Notes under the pieces: model-generated
Told to the model about the DNA's origin: nothing
Seen by the model: the letters and a program-made list of their open reading frames with translations, nothing else
Database searches by the model: none
Origin: Desulfuromonadaceae bacterium
GTDB taxonomy: Bacteria; Desulfobacterota; Desulfuromonadia; Geobacterales; Pseudopelobacteraceae
Assembly: GCA_028683855.1 (NCBI GenBank)
Contig: JAQUHA010000017.1
Span: 1 to 64,000 of the forward strand
Direction: 5' to 3'
Length of the DNA: 64,000 nt
Shown here: one piece after another, positions 26,078 through 34,254 of the stretch
How the letters are laid out: each line of letters begins with the position of its first letter
Numbering within the stretch: position 1 is the stretch's first letter
Program-made: the position numbers and the translations under genes

Positions 26078-27907
26078 TCACCCTCGCAACGCTATGTAAA
26101 CAGCCTCAGCGGTTTTATAATTCATCTCTTTGACTGCCGCTATATCTTCCAGAGTCACCTCTTTCAAATGCTGCAGGCTGCCGAAATGTTTTAACAAGGC
26201 GTTTCGCCGCTTAGGACCGATCCCTTCAATATTTTCGAGCGCAGTTGATATCCCCTCTTTCCCGCGAAGCTTTCTGTGATAGGTTATTGCAAACCTGTGC
26301 GCCTCATCACGGATAGCCGACAGTAGAAGAAGCGGCTTTGAATTTTGACGTAAAATGACCGGATTTTTCCTCCCCGGCAAAAATACGCGCTCATCACTTT
26401 TTCTAACAACGGATGTTGAATCAGCCTGCAGCACCCGGCTTTTAGCCAGAGAAATAAGATCAACCCCCCCCTCAAGAGAGAGTTCCGACAGAATACCCCT
26501 AACGGCATTCAGTTGACCAATTCCGCCATCGACTATAACAAGATCAGGCAGCCCATCTTTTTCTATATTTTCCGTACTGAAGCGACGGACAAAAACCTCC
26601 CTCAACATTGCAAAATCGTCCTGCCCCGCAACTGAGCGTATACGATAGCGGCGATATCTGGCTGTATCTGCTCTCCCCATACTAAAAACAATGCCGCTAC
26701 CAACTGAAAATCGACCCTGAATTGTGGAGATATCGTAGCACTCTATACGCCGTGGAATCCTTGAAAGATCCAGACGCCTGTAAAGCTCTTCCAGAACTGT
26801 TTCGGAGGCAGCCTCTTTCTCCACCAGTTCACGCGCCATTGAAAATGCGTTCTTTACTGCCATTTCCACCAGTTCACGCTTTGTTCCTTTTATTGGAAGA
26901 TGGAGGGAAACAGCGCCGTTTTTCAACTCACTTAGGAGATTTGACTGTTCCTTACGATCTTCTATTTCAAACGGAAGCATAATCTCTTCAGGTATATAAG
27001 ATGTTTCGGAGTAATACTGCTGCAGAAATGCTGATAATGCAGCGGCATCATCAAGTTCCCAGGCGAAAGTAAAGTGACGACTTCCTGAAAGAACTCCGGA
27101 GCGAATAAACAAAATAACAATATCTACACAACTATTGTTTCTGCAGTATCCAATTACGTCGCTATTTCCATCCCGCAGCACAACCTTCTGTTTCTCTACC
27201 GTTACCTCAATCGAACGAAGAAGATTCCGCCATCTTGCCGCCTCTTCATAAAGCTCACGAGATGAAGCATCAAGCATACGCCGCCTCAATTCGCTTACAA
27301 GGATTCGCCCTTTACCCTCGAGAAAGAGAACAGCACCATTAACCAAAGCAGTGTAGGCTTCAGCAGTTATAAGCTTCTGGCATGGACCGGAGCATTGACC
27401 TATCTGGTAGTACAGACAGGTGCGTTTACGAGACATACAGGTTGAGAGTGGATAGTGCCTCAGCGGAAACATTCTGGTAATCTGATGGAGTACATCTCTG
27501 GCTGACATACCGGATGAATATGGACCGAAATACAGGGCGCCGTCTTTCGGGCGTCTCCGTACAACTGTAAAGCGGGGAAATGCTTCATCTGGATCAATTC
27601 TCAGCGAAAAATATGTCTTATCATCTTTAAGGTTAAGATTATATCGTGGGCGATGCTGCTTAATAAGAGTGTTTTCAAGAAGCAGCGCCTCCTTTTCTGT
27701 ATCAGTCAGCAGAATGTCTATATCTCCAACCTTAGCCATCAGAAATTTTACATGATATCTGGAGTCACCGGAGGAGTTGAAATATGAGCGTACCCGCTGG
27801 CGCAAATTACGAGCCTTGCCGATATATATTATTACTCCATCGGCATCCCGCATCTGATAAACGCCGGGTGATGTGGAAAACTGTCGTACTTTTTCTTCAA
27901 GAGTCAT
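26078..27907 (-). CDS. uvrC: Excinuclease ABC subunit C
   Basis: Makes both incisions around a lesion in nucleotide excision repair. The N-terminal GIY-YIG nuclease domain has GVYQMRDADGVIIYIGKARN. Next come the Cys-rich segment CLYYQIGQCSGPC, the UVR motif, the RNase H-like 5'-incision domain (IECYDISTIQG, DLVIVDGGIGQL) and a C-terminal HhH pair (ALENIEGIGPKRRNALLKHF). A longer frame to 27961 exists, but AGGTAGGA precedes the ATG at 27907 and the family starts here, giving 609 residues. It is separate from uvrA, which lies 5 kb away on the same strand. Confidence 0.95.
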   Translation of the reverse strand: MTLEEKVRQFSTSPGVYQMRDADGVIIYIGKARNLRQRVRSYFNSSGDSRYHVKFLMAKVGDIDILLTDTEKEALLLENTLIKQHRPRYNLNLKDDKTYFSLRIDPDEAFPRFTVVRRRPKDGALYFGPYSSGMSARDVLHQITRMFPLRHYPLSTCMSRKRTCLYYQIGQCSGPCQKLITAEAYTALVNGAVLFLEGKGRILVSELRRRMLDASSRELYEEAARWRNLLRSIEVTVEKQKVVLRDGNSDVIGYCRNNSCVDIVILFIRSGVLSGSRHFTFAWELDDAAALSAFLQQYYSETSYIPEEIMLPFEIEDRKEQSNLLSELKNGAVSLHLPIKGTKRELVEMAVKNAFSMARELVEKEAASETVLEELYRRLDLSRIPRRIECYDISTIQGRFSVGSGIVFSMGRADTARYRRYRIRSVAGQDDFAMLREVFVRRFSTENIEKDGLPDLVIVDGGIGQLNAVRGILSELSLEGGVDLISLAKSRVLQADSTSVVRKSDERVFLPGRKNPVILRQNSKPLLLLSAIRDEAHRFAITYHRKLRGKEGISTALENIEGIGPKRRNALLKHFGSLQHLKEVTLEDIAAVKEMNYKTAEAVYIALRG

Positions 27908-28053
27908 GTTCTTAATCCTACCTGTTTGAATCTTCAATGTGAAGAGGCATTTAATGCCCATTTATAAGGCAGGTGCAAATTAAAAAGGCAGCACAAACTT
28001 TTCAACAAAGAATAATTGCAGCAATTACAGCTAGTTGTTCGGCACGTCATATT

Positions 28054-28069
28054 TGGCTATATTCTTGCT
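28054..28069 (+). promoter_or_regulatory. Sigma-54-type promoter of the ammonium transporter gene
   Basis: TGGCTATATTCTTGCT has GG and GC dinucleotides exactly ten bases apart and matches TGGC and TTGCT of the -24/-12 consensus. It lies 55 bases before the amt start, with space for a short leader. Nitrogen-limited, NtrC-dependent expression of amt genes from such promoters is well established in other bacteria. Enhancer sites were not identified. Confidence 0.6.
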
Positions 28070-28123
28070 CTTTAGCAAAAACCCCAAAGAAGGGGCGATA
28101 GAAAACAGTGGAGGTATTTCTAT

Positions 28124-29344
28124 ATGGACAGCGTGTCAATGATGACAGGACTGAAAAGCAGCAGCGATGTACTTTTTCTTCTGTTGGGCGCAGTAATGGT
28201 TTTTGCTATGCATGCGGGCTTTGCCTTTCTTGAAGTTGGTACTGTACGCAAAAAGAACCAGGTAAATGCGTTGGTCAAAATTCTTACCGACTGGTCTGTT
28301 TCAACAGTGGTTTACTTTGTAATAGGCTTTCCGATCGCTTACGGAATATCATTTTTAAAACCTGCTGAAGAGCTTCTCGGAGCTACGCAAGGGTATGACC
28401 TTGTTCATTTTTTCTTCCTTCTCTGTTTTTCTGCCTGCATCCCTGCTATCATCTCCGGCGGCATCGCTGAACGCGCCAAGTTCTGGCCACAGGTTACTGC
28501 GGGTGCAATTTTTGCCGGTCTATCATACCCTTTCTTTGAATCACTGATATGGGGACAGAACTCTTCACAGCTGCAGGCATATTTTAAATCCATCGGCGGA
28601 GCAGAGTTTCATGATTATGCCGGCTCTGTTGTTGTTCATTCCATTGGGGGGTGGATAGCACTACCTGCAATAATAATCCTCGGTCCCCGTATGGGTCGCT
28701 TCGTCCGTGGCAAATCCCATCCGATACTGGTAAGTAACATACCGTTTCTTGCTCTTGGCTCTTGGGTTCTGGCTGTAGGCTGGTTCGGATTTAATGTTAT
28801 GAGTGCAGGGAGTCTTGAGAAGATTTCAGGGCTTGTAGCCGTCAATTCACTTATGGCTATGGTTGGAGGTGTTCTTGCTGCGCTGGTCGCCGGTAGAAAT
28901 GATCCCGGTTTTATCCACAACGGCGCATTGGCAGGGCTTATTGCTGTCTGTGCCGGAAGCGACATAATGCACCCGCTTGGTGCTTTCGTGGTTGGCTGTA
29001 TTGCGTCCGTACTTTTTGTTTACGGGTTTCATATAGAGCAGGAAAAAATGAAAATCGATGATGTACTCGGAGTATGGCCGCTTCATGGAATCACCGGCAC
29101 ATGGGGTGGGATTGCGGCTGGCATATTTGGACAGAAGTTCCTGGGAGGAGTTGGCGGTGTCAGCTTCGCATCACAACTGACCGGCAGTTTATTTGCCGTA
29201 ATATTTGCGCTGGCAAGCAGTTTTATCGTCTATATGGTTCTAAATAAAACCGTCGGAATCAGACTTGATCAGGAGGACGAATTCAACGGGGCTGACCTTT
29301 CAATTCATAAAATCGGTGCTTATCCGGAAGATAGCATCCGCTGA
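28124..29344 (+). CDS. amt: Ammonium transporter (Amt/MEP/Rh family)
   Basis: A 406-residue polytopic membrane protein with about eleven hydrophobic helices that conducts ammonium into the cell. Diagnostic segments are FAMHAGFAFLEVGTVRKKN, YDLVHFFFLLCFSACIPAII with SGGIAERAKFW, DYAGSVVVHSIGGWIALPA, and VWPLHGITGTWGGIAAGIFG with the second conserved His. GGAGG precedes the start. No glnK lies next to it, which departs from the usual glnK-amtB pairing. The upstream sigma-54 site suggests nitrogen control. Confidence 0.94.
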   Translation: MDSVSMMTGLKSSSDVLFLLLGAVMVFAMHAGFAFLEVGTVRKKNQVNALVKILTDWSVSTVVYFVIGFPIAYGISFLKPAEELLGATQGYDLVHFFFLLCFSACIPAIISGGIAERAKFWPQVTAGAIFAGLSYPFFESLIWGQNSSQLQAYFKSIGGAEFHDYAGSVVVHSIGGWIALPAIIILGPRMGRFVRGKSHPILVSNIPFLALGSWVLAVGWFGFNVMSAGSLEKISGLVAVNSLMAMVGGVLAALVAGRNDPGFIHNGALAGLIAVCAGSDIMHPLGAFVVGCIASVLFVYGFHIEQEKMKIDDVLGVWPLHGITGTWGGIAAGIFGQKFLGGVGGVSFASQLTGSLFAVIFALASSFIVYMVLNKTVGIRLDQEDEFNGADLSIHKIGAYPEDSIR

Positions 29345-29349
29345 TTACC

Positions 29350-29393
29350 GGGCGCTCTGTTTTTTGCTTTTTAACCGCTTTAACAGAGCGCCT
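29350..29393. terminator. Inverted repeat after amt, possible terminator
   Basis: GGCGCTCTGTT at 29351-29361 pairs perfectly with AACAGAGCGCC at 29382-29392 around a 20-base T-rich loop. No U run follows the stem on either strand, so intrinsic termination would be weak; it could instead protect the mRNA end. Confidence 0.45.
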
Positions 29394-29538
29394 GATAAAG
29401 GTTGCTAACGTGCTGACATACCGTTTCTTTCGTTGACAATGACGGTAAGAGGTGCTACTTAAAAGGCATTTTACCTGCAGAATATATCTGCTCTTCGAGT
29501 GCCGCCATCTGTATAGTCGGCCAAAGAGGTCTACTAAC

Positions 29539-32337
29539 GTGATATTACTGAAATTATGCCGCAACATTCTTCTCCGGACACTGATCACTCTAGTCATAAT
29601 TTCATCTTTGATAATACCCCCTGCTTTTGCCCAGGAAACTGAGGATTCTCAGGTTTTTATTGCCGGTTTCAACGCATACCAGCAGAAGGATTATGCTTCA
29701 TCCATTGAAAAAATGAATGAGGTCCTTGAAAAATACCCCGATACACCGCTCAGAGACATGGCAATGTTCTGGCTTTCAAGATCCTACTACAAAGCCGGCA
29801 ACCAACAGGAAGCCGCCCGCTATCTCTCGCAGTTTTCTAAAGAATATCCAGACAATCCGCTTAAAAGTACAGTTGAAGATGAACTTCTTGATCTGACAGC
29901 TCGTTTTGAAAAGGGTGAGAAGCTTTCAGTAGGGACTCCACCGGCTAAACAGCCTGATCGACTGGCTGCTAAAAAGGCTAAAGCCGAAAAAGAGCGGATT
30001 GCTGCCGAAAAGGCTGAGGAGGCGAAACGCGCTGCAGCTGCCGCTGAGACAGCTCGTGTTGCTGCCCTTAAACAGCTTGAAGAAAATGCCGCAGCCGAGA
30101 AAAAAGAGCTTCAGCGGATAGCGGCTGTAAAAGCTGAACAGGAGCGTATTGCTCTCGTAAAAGCTGAGGAAGAGCGAATTGCTGCCGCTGCCGCCGAAGC
30201 AGCCAGAGTTGACGCTCTTAAAGATGCCGAAGAACGGGCTGCCGCTGCCAAAAAAGAGGACGAGCGACTGGCCACTCTTAAAAATGAACAGGAGCGCGTA
30301 GCAGAAAATACGACTCGCCTGGAAAGGGAGCGGGAGAAAGCTGCATCAATTAAAGCTGAAGAGACGCGCAGAACTGCTGAAAATGCCGAGCTGCAGCGCA
30401 TAGCTGCTGCAAAGGCTGAAGAGGCTCGAATTGCAGCTGCAAAAGAAGAGGAATTCTTACGGGCTGCCGCTGACGATGAAACTGCCCGGCTTGCTTCACA
30501 AAAAGCTGAGCGCGAACAGACAGCTCTTGCAAAAGCGGAAGATGCAAAACGGGCTGCAGCCGTTGCTGATGCTGCCAGACTTGCTTCTCTCAAGGCTGAA
30601 GAAGATCGCAAAGCTGCAGAACTGATTGCAAAAGAAGAAGAGAAAACCCGTTTATCAGCTCTTAAGGCTGAAGAGTTACGCCTCGCAGAGCAGAAACGCG
30701 CTGAAGAAAAGAGCAGAGCGACAAAGCTTGAATATCGCGAGAGGGCTATCAGCCAATACAAATCGATTATAGATAAATTCCCAACATCCGCCGCTGCAGC
30801 TACTGCAGCTGCAAAACTCCGTGAAATGGGAGTTGCAGTAGCACTGCCTCCAGCTGTTCTTGAGGAAGCACTCCCTGAAAATGCCCAGATTCTAAGGTTG
30901 GAGGTTGCACAGTTTGCAGGCTTTGAATTTAATCTTCTAAGCCACCCCGATGCCTTTATAGTCGGGCAGCCGGTTTCTGTTCCATTTGAAATAATCAACA
31001 GGGGTAACGGAAGTGACTCCTTCAGTATCGAATCCGCCTTCCCTGCATCTTTCAAAGCACGTTTCGCTTCAGCGGCTGAACCGTCAATAACTATAAGCGA
31101 GACACCTCTGCTTGGGCCCGGCGAGACATTCAGAGGGGTTATTGATCTTGTTATACCACCTGAGAGCATTGATGGTCTCAGAATCACTCACCCTGTAAAA
31201 ACAGCGTCGCGACTTATGGCTGAAGCCTCACAATCACGTGAAATTGCGCTTGTTGCTTCCGCGCCTCTCCTTCGTGCAGTACTCAGAACAGAAAAGAGCA
31301 AACTTCTACCTGGAGAAAAGGTCAGCTATCGGATCGCTGTGCTGAATGTCGGATCTACTACCGCACAAAATGTAAAGTTCCGTTTAAGCTACCCACCACA
31401 GTTTGAACCGCTTGATTACGCTGAAGCAGGCTTTAAACAGGAAATGAACTCTGCTCTGGTCTTTGACGGTTTACAGGTTAAATCCGGCGAGAGCAGAGAG
31501 TTCAGTGTAGCCTTCCGGTTAAAGAACGACTCACTTGCCGGTCAGGAACTTTCTACACGGGCTGAGTTGATTAACAGTCAGCTGAATACAAATGCATCGT
31601 TTGTATCAAACATGGCTTATGTTGAATCACAACACGGTATAATGGTGAGGTCTGGTTCAGAAAAAGTATTGGCTGTTCCCGGTCAAACGATTACTGTGCC
31701 TTTTGTTGTAACCAACAACGGCAATGTGCGGGAGAAATTCAGTATCACTTCAAACGTAACCGGAGCTCAGGACGCTATAGTATTCAACGATATGAACCGT
31801 GACGGGATTCAACAGACAAGTGAGCCTGTAATCAACGAGATCGGTCCATTAGCTCCTCGCGAAGAGGCAAGCATTGTAGTAAAGATAAATACACCTCGCG
31901 ATGCAACTGACGGAAGTAAAGGGAGCGTAAAAGTTTCATTCGTCTCGGAAGGTGATGTCAACAGTTCTGCATCAGGCTCGACTCAACTGTTCTACTCAAG
32001 ACCTGTTCTTAAAATGCTTATGGCTGGACATGATGGGCGTCTTAAACCTGGAGACGTGGCGTCGTTTGAGTTGACGATTGTAAATAACGGCTCAAATCTT
32101 GCCAGAATAGTTGAACTGCAGAGCGCCTGGCCTGAGCAGCTTGAGCTTATTGCCGCTGAACCTGCTAATACAACTATCCAGAACGGAAGTGTCATCTGGC
32201 GCTTTAAGGAAGTGGGAGCTTCAGAGAAAAGGGTAATAAGAGTTTCCTTCAGAGTTAAACCGGTTACCGGTGTCGGTACTGCAATTCAGGTAAAGAATGT
32301 TCTTACTTATGAAGATCAATTGGGGAACAAATATTAA
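29539..32337 (+). CDS. Secreted TPR / Ala-Glu-Lys coiled-coil / Ig-like repeat protein
   Basis: About 932 residues. A signal peptide ends at PPAFA, followed by YbgF-like TPR sequence (FNAYQQKDYASSIEKMNEVL, FWLSRSYYKAGNQQEAARYL). A roughly 260-residue charged, Ala-rich coiled coil (repeats like KAEEERIAAAAAEAARV) comes next, then another TPR-like unit. The C-terminal half is built from beta-sandwich repeats of the DUF11/CARDB kind (YRIAVLNVGSTTAQNVKFRLSY is one). The start is GTG at 29539 with AGAGGT eight bases upstream, which puts the signal peptide at the N-terminus. It likely spans the periplasm; its partner is the following LysM gene. Confidence 0.75.
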   Translation: MILLKLCRNILLRTLITLVIISSLIIPPAFAQETEDSQVFIAGFNAYQQKDYASSIEKMNEVLEKYPDTPLRDMAMFWLSRSYYKAGNQQEAARYLSQFSKEYPDNPLKSTVEDELLDLTARFEKGEKLSVGTPPAKQPDRLAAKKAKAEKERIAAEKAEEAKRAAAAAETARVAALKQLEENAAAEKKELQRIAAVKAEQERIALVKAEEERIAAAAAEAARVDALKDAEERAAAAKKEDERLATLKNEQERVAENTTRLEREREKAASIKAEETRRTAENAELQRIAAAKAEEARIAAAKEEEFLRAAADDETARLASQKAEREQTALAKAEDAKRAAAVADAARLASLKAEEDRKAAELIAKEEEKTRLSALKAEELRLAEQKRAEEKSRATKLEYRERAISQYKSIIDKFPTSAAAATAAAKLREMGVAVALPPAVLEEALPENAQILRLEVAQFAGFEFNLLSHPDAFIVGQPVSVPFEIINRGNGSDSFSIESAFPASFKARFASAAEPSITISETPLLGPGETFRGVIDLVIPPESIDGLRITHPVKTASRLMAEASQSREIALVASAPLLRAVLRTEKSKLLPGEKVSYRIAVLNVGSTTAQNVKFRLSYPPQFEPLDYAEAGFKQEMNSALVFDGLQVKSGESREFSVAFRLKNDSLAGQELSTRAELINSQLNTNASFVSNMAYVESQHGIMVRSGSEKVLAVPGQTITVPFVVTNNGNVREKFSITSNVTGAQDAIVFNDMNRDGIQQTSEPVINEIGPLAPREEASIVVKINTPRDATDGSKGSVKVSFVSEGDVNSSASGSTQLFYSRPVLKMLMAGHDGRLKPGDVASFELTIVNNGSNLARIVELQSAWPEQLELIAAEPANTTIQNGSVIWRFKEVGASEKRVIRVSFRVKPVTGVGTAIQVKNVLTYEDQLGNKY

Positions 32338-32338
32338 T

Positions 32339-33094
32339 ATGAGTCCATTCGGCTTCTACATAGTCTTAATAGCAATAATAATTTCTTTTACTCAGACCGC
32401 TTTTGCCGAGGATTATCTCCTTTACACCCCTGAACCGGTCTCCTCAAAACAGCGTTCTTCTTCGCAGGATGGGATATTGGTTCAAAAAATAGAGATTAAA
32501 AAAGGGGATACTTTGTATGATATCTCCCGTAAATTCAGCGGACATGGAATGTATTTTCCACAGATTCTTCTCTTTAACTCTATTTCCAATCCAAATATGA
32601 TTTATCCGGGCAGTTCCCTTAAAGTTCCTGTCACCAGGAGCACTACTGCCGTTTCAGAACCTGTTAAAAAGAGCGGACCGGTAAAAGCCGTAAAGCATAC
32701 GAAGAAAGCTCCCGCTACTACAGAAACTACGAACAATATTGAGCTTTCATTGAGCGATCTGCAGACACTCGGATCCAAACGTAAACAGTCCAAACCTTTG
32801 AAAAACAAAACAGCACTACTCAGCAGAAAAAGCCGAAATACTGTCCAATCCGCTATACCTGTCATTCACGCAAAGAGTGAAGAAATTGTGAAAACCGCCA
32901 ATCAAACTGACTCTGCACCCGCAAATGATGGGAAGCAGCTCTTTGAGTCTGCAGTAAAAGCCTATCGCAAAGACGACTGCTCGACCGCACTTAAACTCCT
33001 TGATCGTTATATTGCAGAGAACTCCAGATCTCCACTTGCTGCAGACGCCTCATTATATAGAGCAGAATGTTATATGAAGATGTCGGCACAGTAA
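32339..33094 (+). CDS. LysM-domain envelope protein with C-terminal TPR-like unit
   Basis: Begins one base after the preceding stop. A signal peptide (to TAFAEDY) is followed by a LysM domain, IEIKKGDTLYDISRKFSG to MIYPGSSLKVPVT, which in known proteins binds peptidoglycan glycans. A basic, Ser/Thr/Lys-rich linker comes next, and the C-terminus reads as one TPR (FESAVKAYRKDDCSTALKLL). The 251-residue product probably sits in the periplasm on peptidoglycan and may organise the large coiled-coil protein encoded upstream. The longer frame to 32297 lacks a signal peptide at its start. Confidence 0.75.
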   Translation: MSPFGFYIVLIAIIISFTQTAFAEDYLLYTPEPVSSKQRSSSQDGILVQKIEIKKGDTLYDISRKFSGHGMYFPQILLFNSISNPNMIYPGSSLKVPVTRSTTAVSEPVKKSGPVKAVKHTKKAPATTETTNNIELSLSDLQTLGSKRKQSKPLKNKTALLSRKSRNTVQSAIPVIHAKSEEIVKTANQTDSAPANDGKQLFESAVKAYRKDDCSTALKLLDRYIAENSRSPLAADASLYRAECYMKMSAQ

Positions 33095-33160
33095 AACTGC
33101 ATTCTTAATGACATATTAATATTTTGATTTTACTGAGTAACAGCTACAAGGATACTTTTG

Positions 33161-33613
33161 ATGAATATATCTCCTCTCGACATACAGCAGCAGCAATTCA
33201 AGGTAAAAACATTCAGGGGACTTGATCCGGAAGATGTGGATGCCTTTTTACAGGGTGTTGCAGGTGAAATGGAAAGTCTTATTCGCGAGAACGACCAGCT
33301 TAGAGAGCAGCAGGCACGACAGAACCGTGATACGCTGGATATGGCAGAGAAGGAGCGTGAGCTTCGTGAAACACTGCTTTCAGCTCAACGTGTAATCGAA
33401 GAGATGAAGTCTAATGCCCGAAAGGAAGCTGAGCTGATTGTTTCTGAAGCTGAGATAAAGGGGGAGCGGATTATAGTTGATGCGGAGCGCCAACTAGGAG
33501 ATTTAAAGGCACGGATTGAAGACATCAGAAGACAGAAGATACAGTTTGAACTGAGCTTTAAGGGACTGCTTGACAGCTTCAGTAAACAACTTATTAACGA
33601 GGAAGAGATCTGA
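33161..33613 (+). CDS. DivIVA-domain protein
   Basis: A 150-residue cytoplasmic coiled-coil protein. The N-terminal DivIVA signature is ISPLDIQQQQFKVKTFRGLD followed by EDVDAFLQGVAGEME. The rest is helical heptad sequence with breaks. In Gram-positives DivIVA marks curved membrane and poles; in deltaproteobacteria short homologues occur without a fixed role. The ATG at 33161 is preferred to an adjacent TTG, with AAGGATA upstream. It follows the LysM gene by 66 bases, and its placement suggests envelope organisation. Confidence 0.85.
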   Translation: MNISPLDIQQQQFKVKTFRGLDPEDVDAFLQGVAGEMESLIRENDQLREQQARQNRDTLDMAEKERELRETLLSAQRVIEEMKSNARKEAELIVSEAEIKGERIIVDAERQLGDLKARIEDIRRQKIQFELSFKGLLDSFSKQLINEEEI

Positions 33614-33646
33614 TTCAAATCCAAACAAAGAAAGGTCTTAAAAGAT

Positions 33647-34162
33647 ATGGCACAAGCTAAAACCGGAGATAAAGTAAGAGTGCATTATACGGGGACACTT
33701 GAGGATGGGTCAGTTTTTGATTCTTCTGAACCTAAATCTAAATTACATCCCCTTGATAGTGGATGCGGCTGTCGAAGCCAGGGGGAAAAGAGTGGCTGTG
33801 GATGCAGCAGCGAGCCTGCTGACGAACCGTTGGAGTTTGTTATCGGCGCAGGGCAGCTGATACCGAAGTTTGAGGCGGCAGTTATCGGTCTTGAACCAGG
33901 TCAGAGCATTTCTGTTTCTATTCCAGCTGACGATGCTTACGGTCAGCGTGCGAACGAGATGATAGCTGTTATTGAGAGGAGCGAAATACCATCAGACATA
34001 AAACCTGAACCTGGACATCAGATGGAAGTGTTGCTGGAAGACGGCACACCGCTTCCAGTGATTGTAACAGAGGTTAGTGATACTACCATTACTCTCGATG
34101 CGAATCACCCTTTGGCTGGCAGAGATCTGAATTTTGCCATCAGATTAGTTGAAATTATATAG
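33647..34162 (+). CDS. FKBP-type peptidyl-prolyl isomerase, SlyD-like, with a Cys-rich insert
   Basis: Catalyses cis-trans proline isomerisation. FKBP motifs are VRVHYTGTLEDGSVFDSS, GAGQLIPKFEAAVIGLEPGQ and, after the insert-in-flap domain (EMIAVIERSEIPSDI), HPLAGRDLNFAIRLVEI, which is the SlyD-type closing strand. Between the first strand and the core is an extra piece of about 25 residues containing two CGC triplets (Cys40, 42, 51, 53). SlyD usually carries its metal-binding residues in a C-terminal tail, which is absent here. AAAGGTC precedes the start; a strong terminator follows. Confidence 0.9.
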   Translation: MAQAKTGDKVRVHYTGTLEDGSVFDSSEPKSKLHPLDSGCGCRSQGEKSGCGCSSEPADEPLEFVIGAGQLIPKFEAAVIGLEPGQSISVSIPADDAYGQRANEMIAVIERSEIPSDIKPEPGHQMEVLLEDGTPLPVIVTEVSDTTITLDANHPLAGRDLNFAIRLVEII

Positions 34163-34189
34163 TACTAGTACTCAACCTCATTTATTATT

Positions 34190-34223
34190 AAGGCTGATGA
34201 CAAAATGTCATCAGCCTTTTTTT
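34190..34223 (+). terminator. Rho-independent terminator after the FKBP gene
   Basis: A perfect 13-bp stem (AAGGCTGATGACA with TGTCATCAGCCTT) closes on the loop AAA and is followed by TTTTT. It ends the plus-strand run that begins at 29.5 kb. Confidence 0.88.
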
Positions 34224-34254
34224 ATTACACGTTCGGAGCTGTCCCCGGTTATTT

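Noticed and set aside
28039-28057. Alternative sigma-54 site CGGCACG...TTTGGC upstream of amt
   Set aside because: The GG and GC dinucleotides are 13 bases apart instead of 10; the correctly spaced TGGC...TTGCT site lies just downstream.
30111-31187. Long open frame on the minus strand opposite the coiled-coil gene
   Set aside because: It is a by-product of Ala/Glu/Lys-rich codons on the plus strand; it gives a Ser/Ala/Arg-rich sequence without start signals or known motifs.
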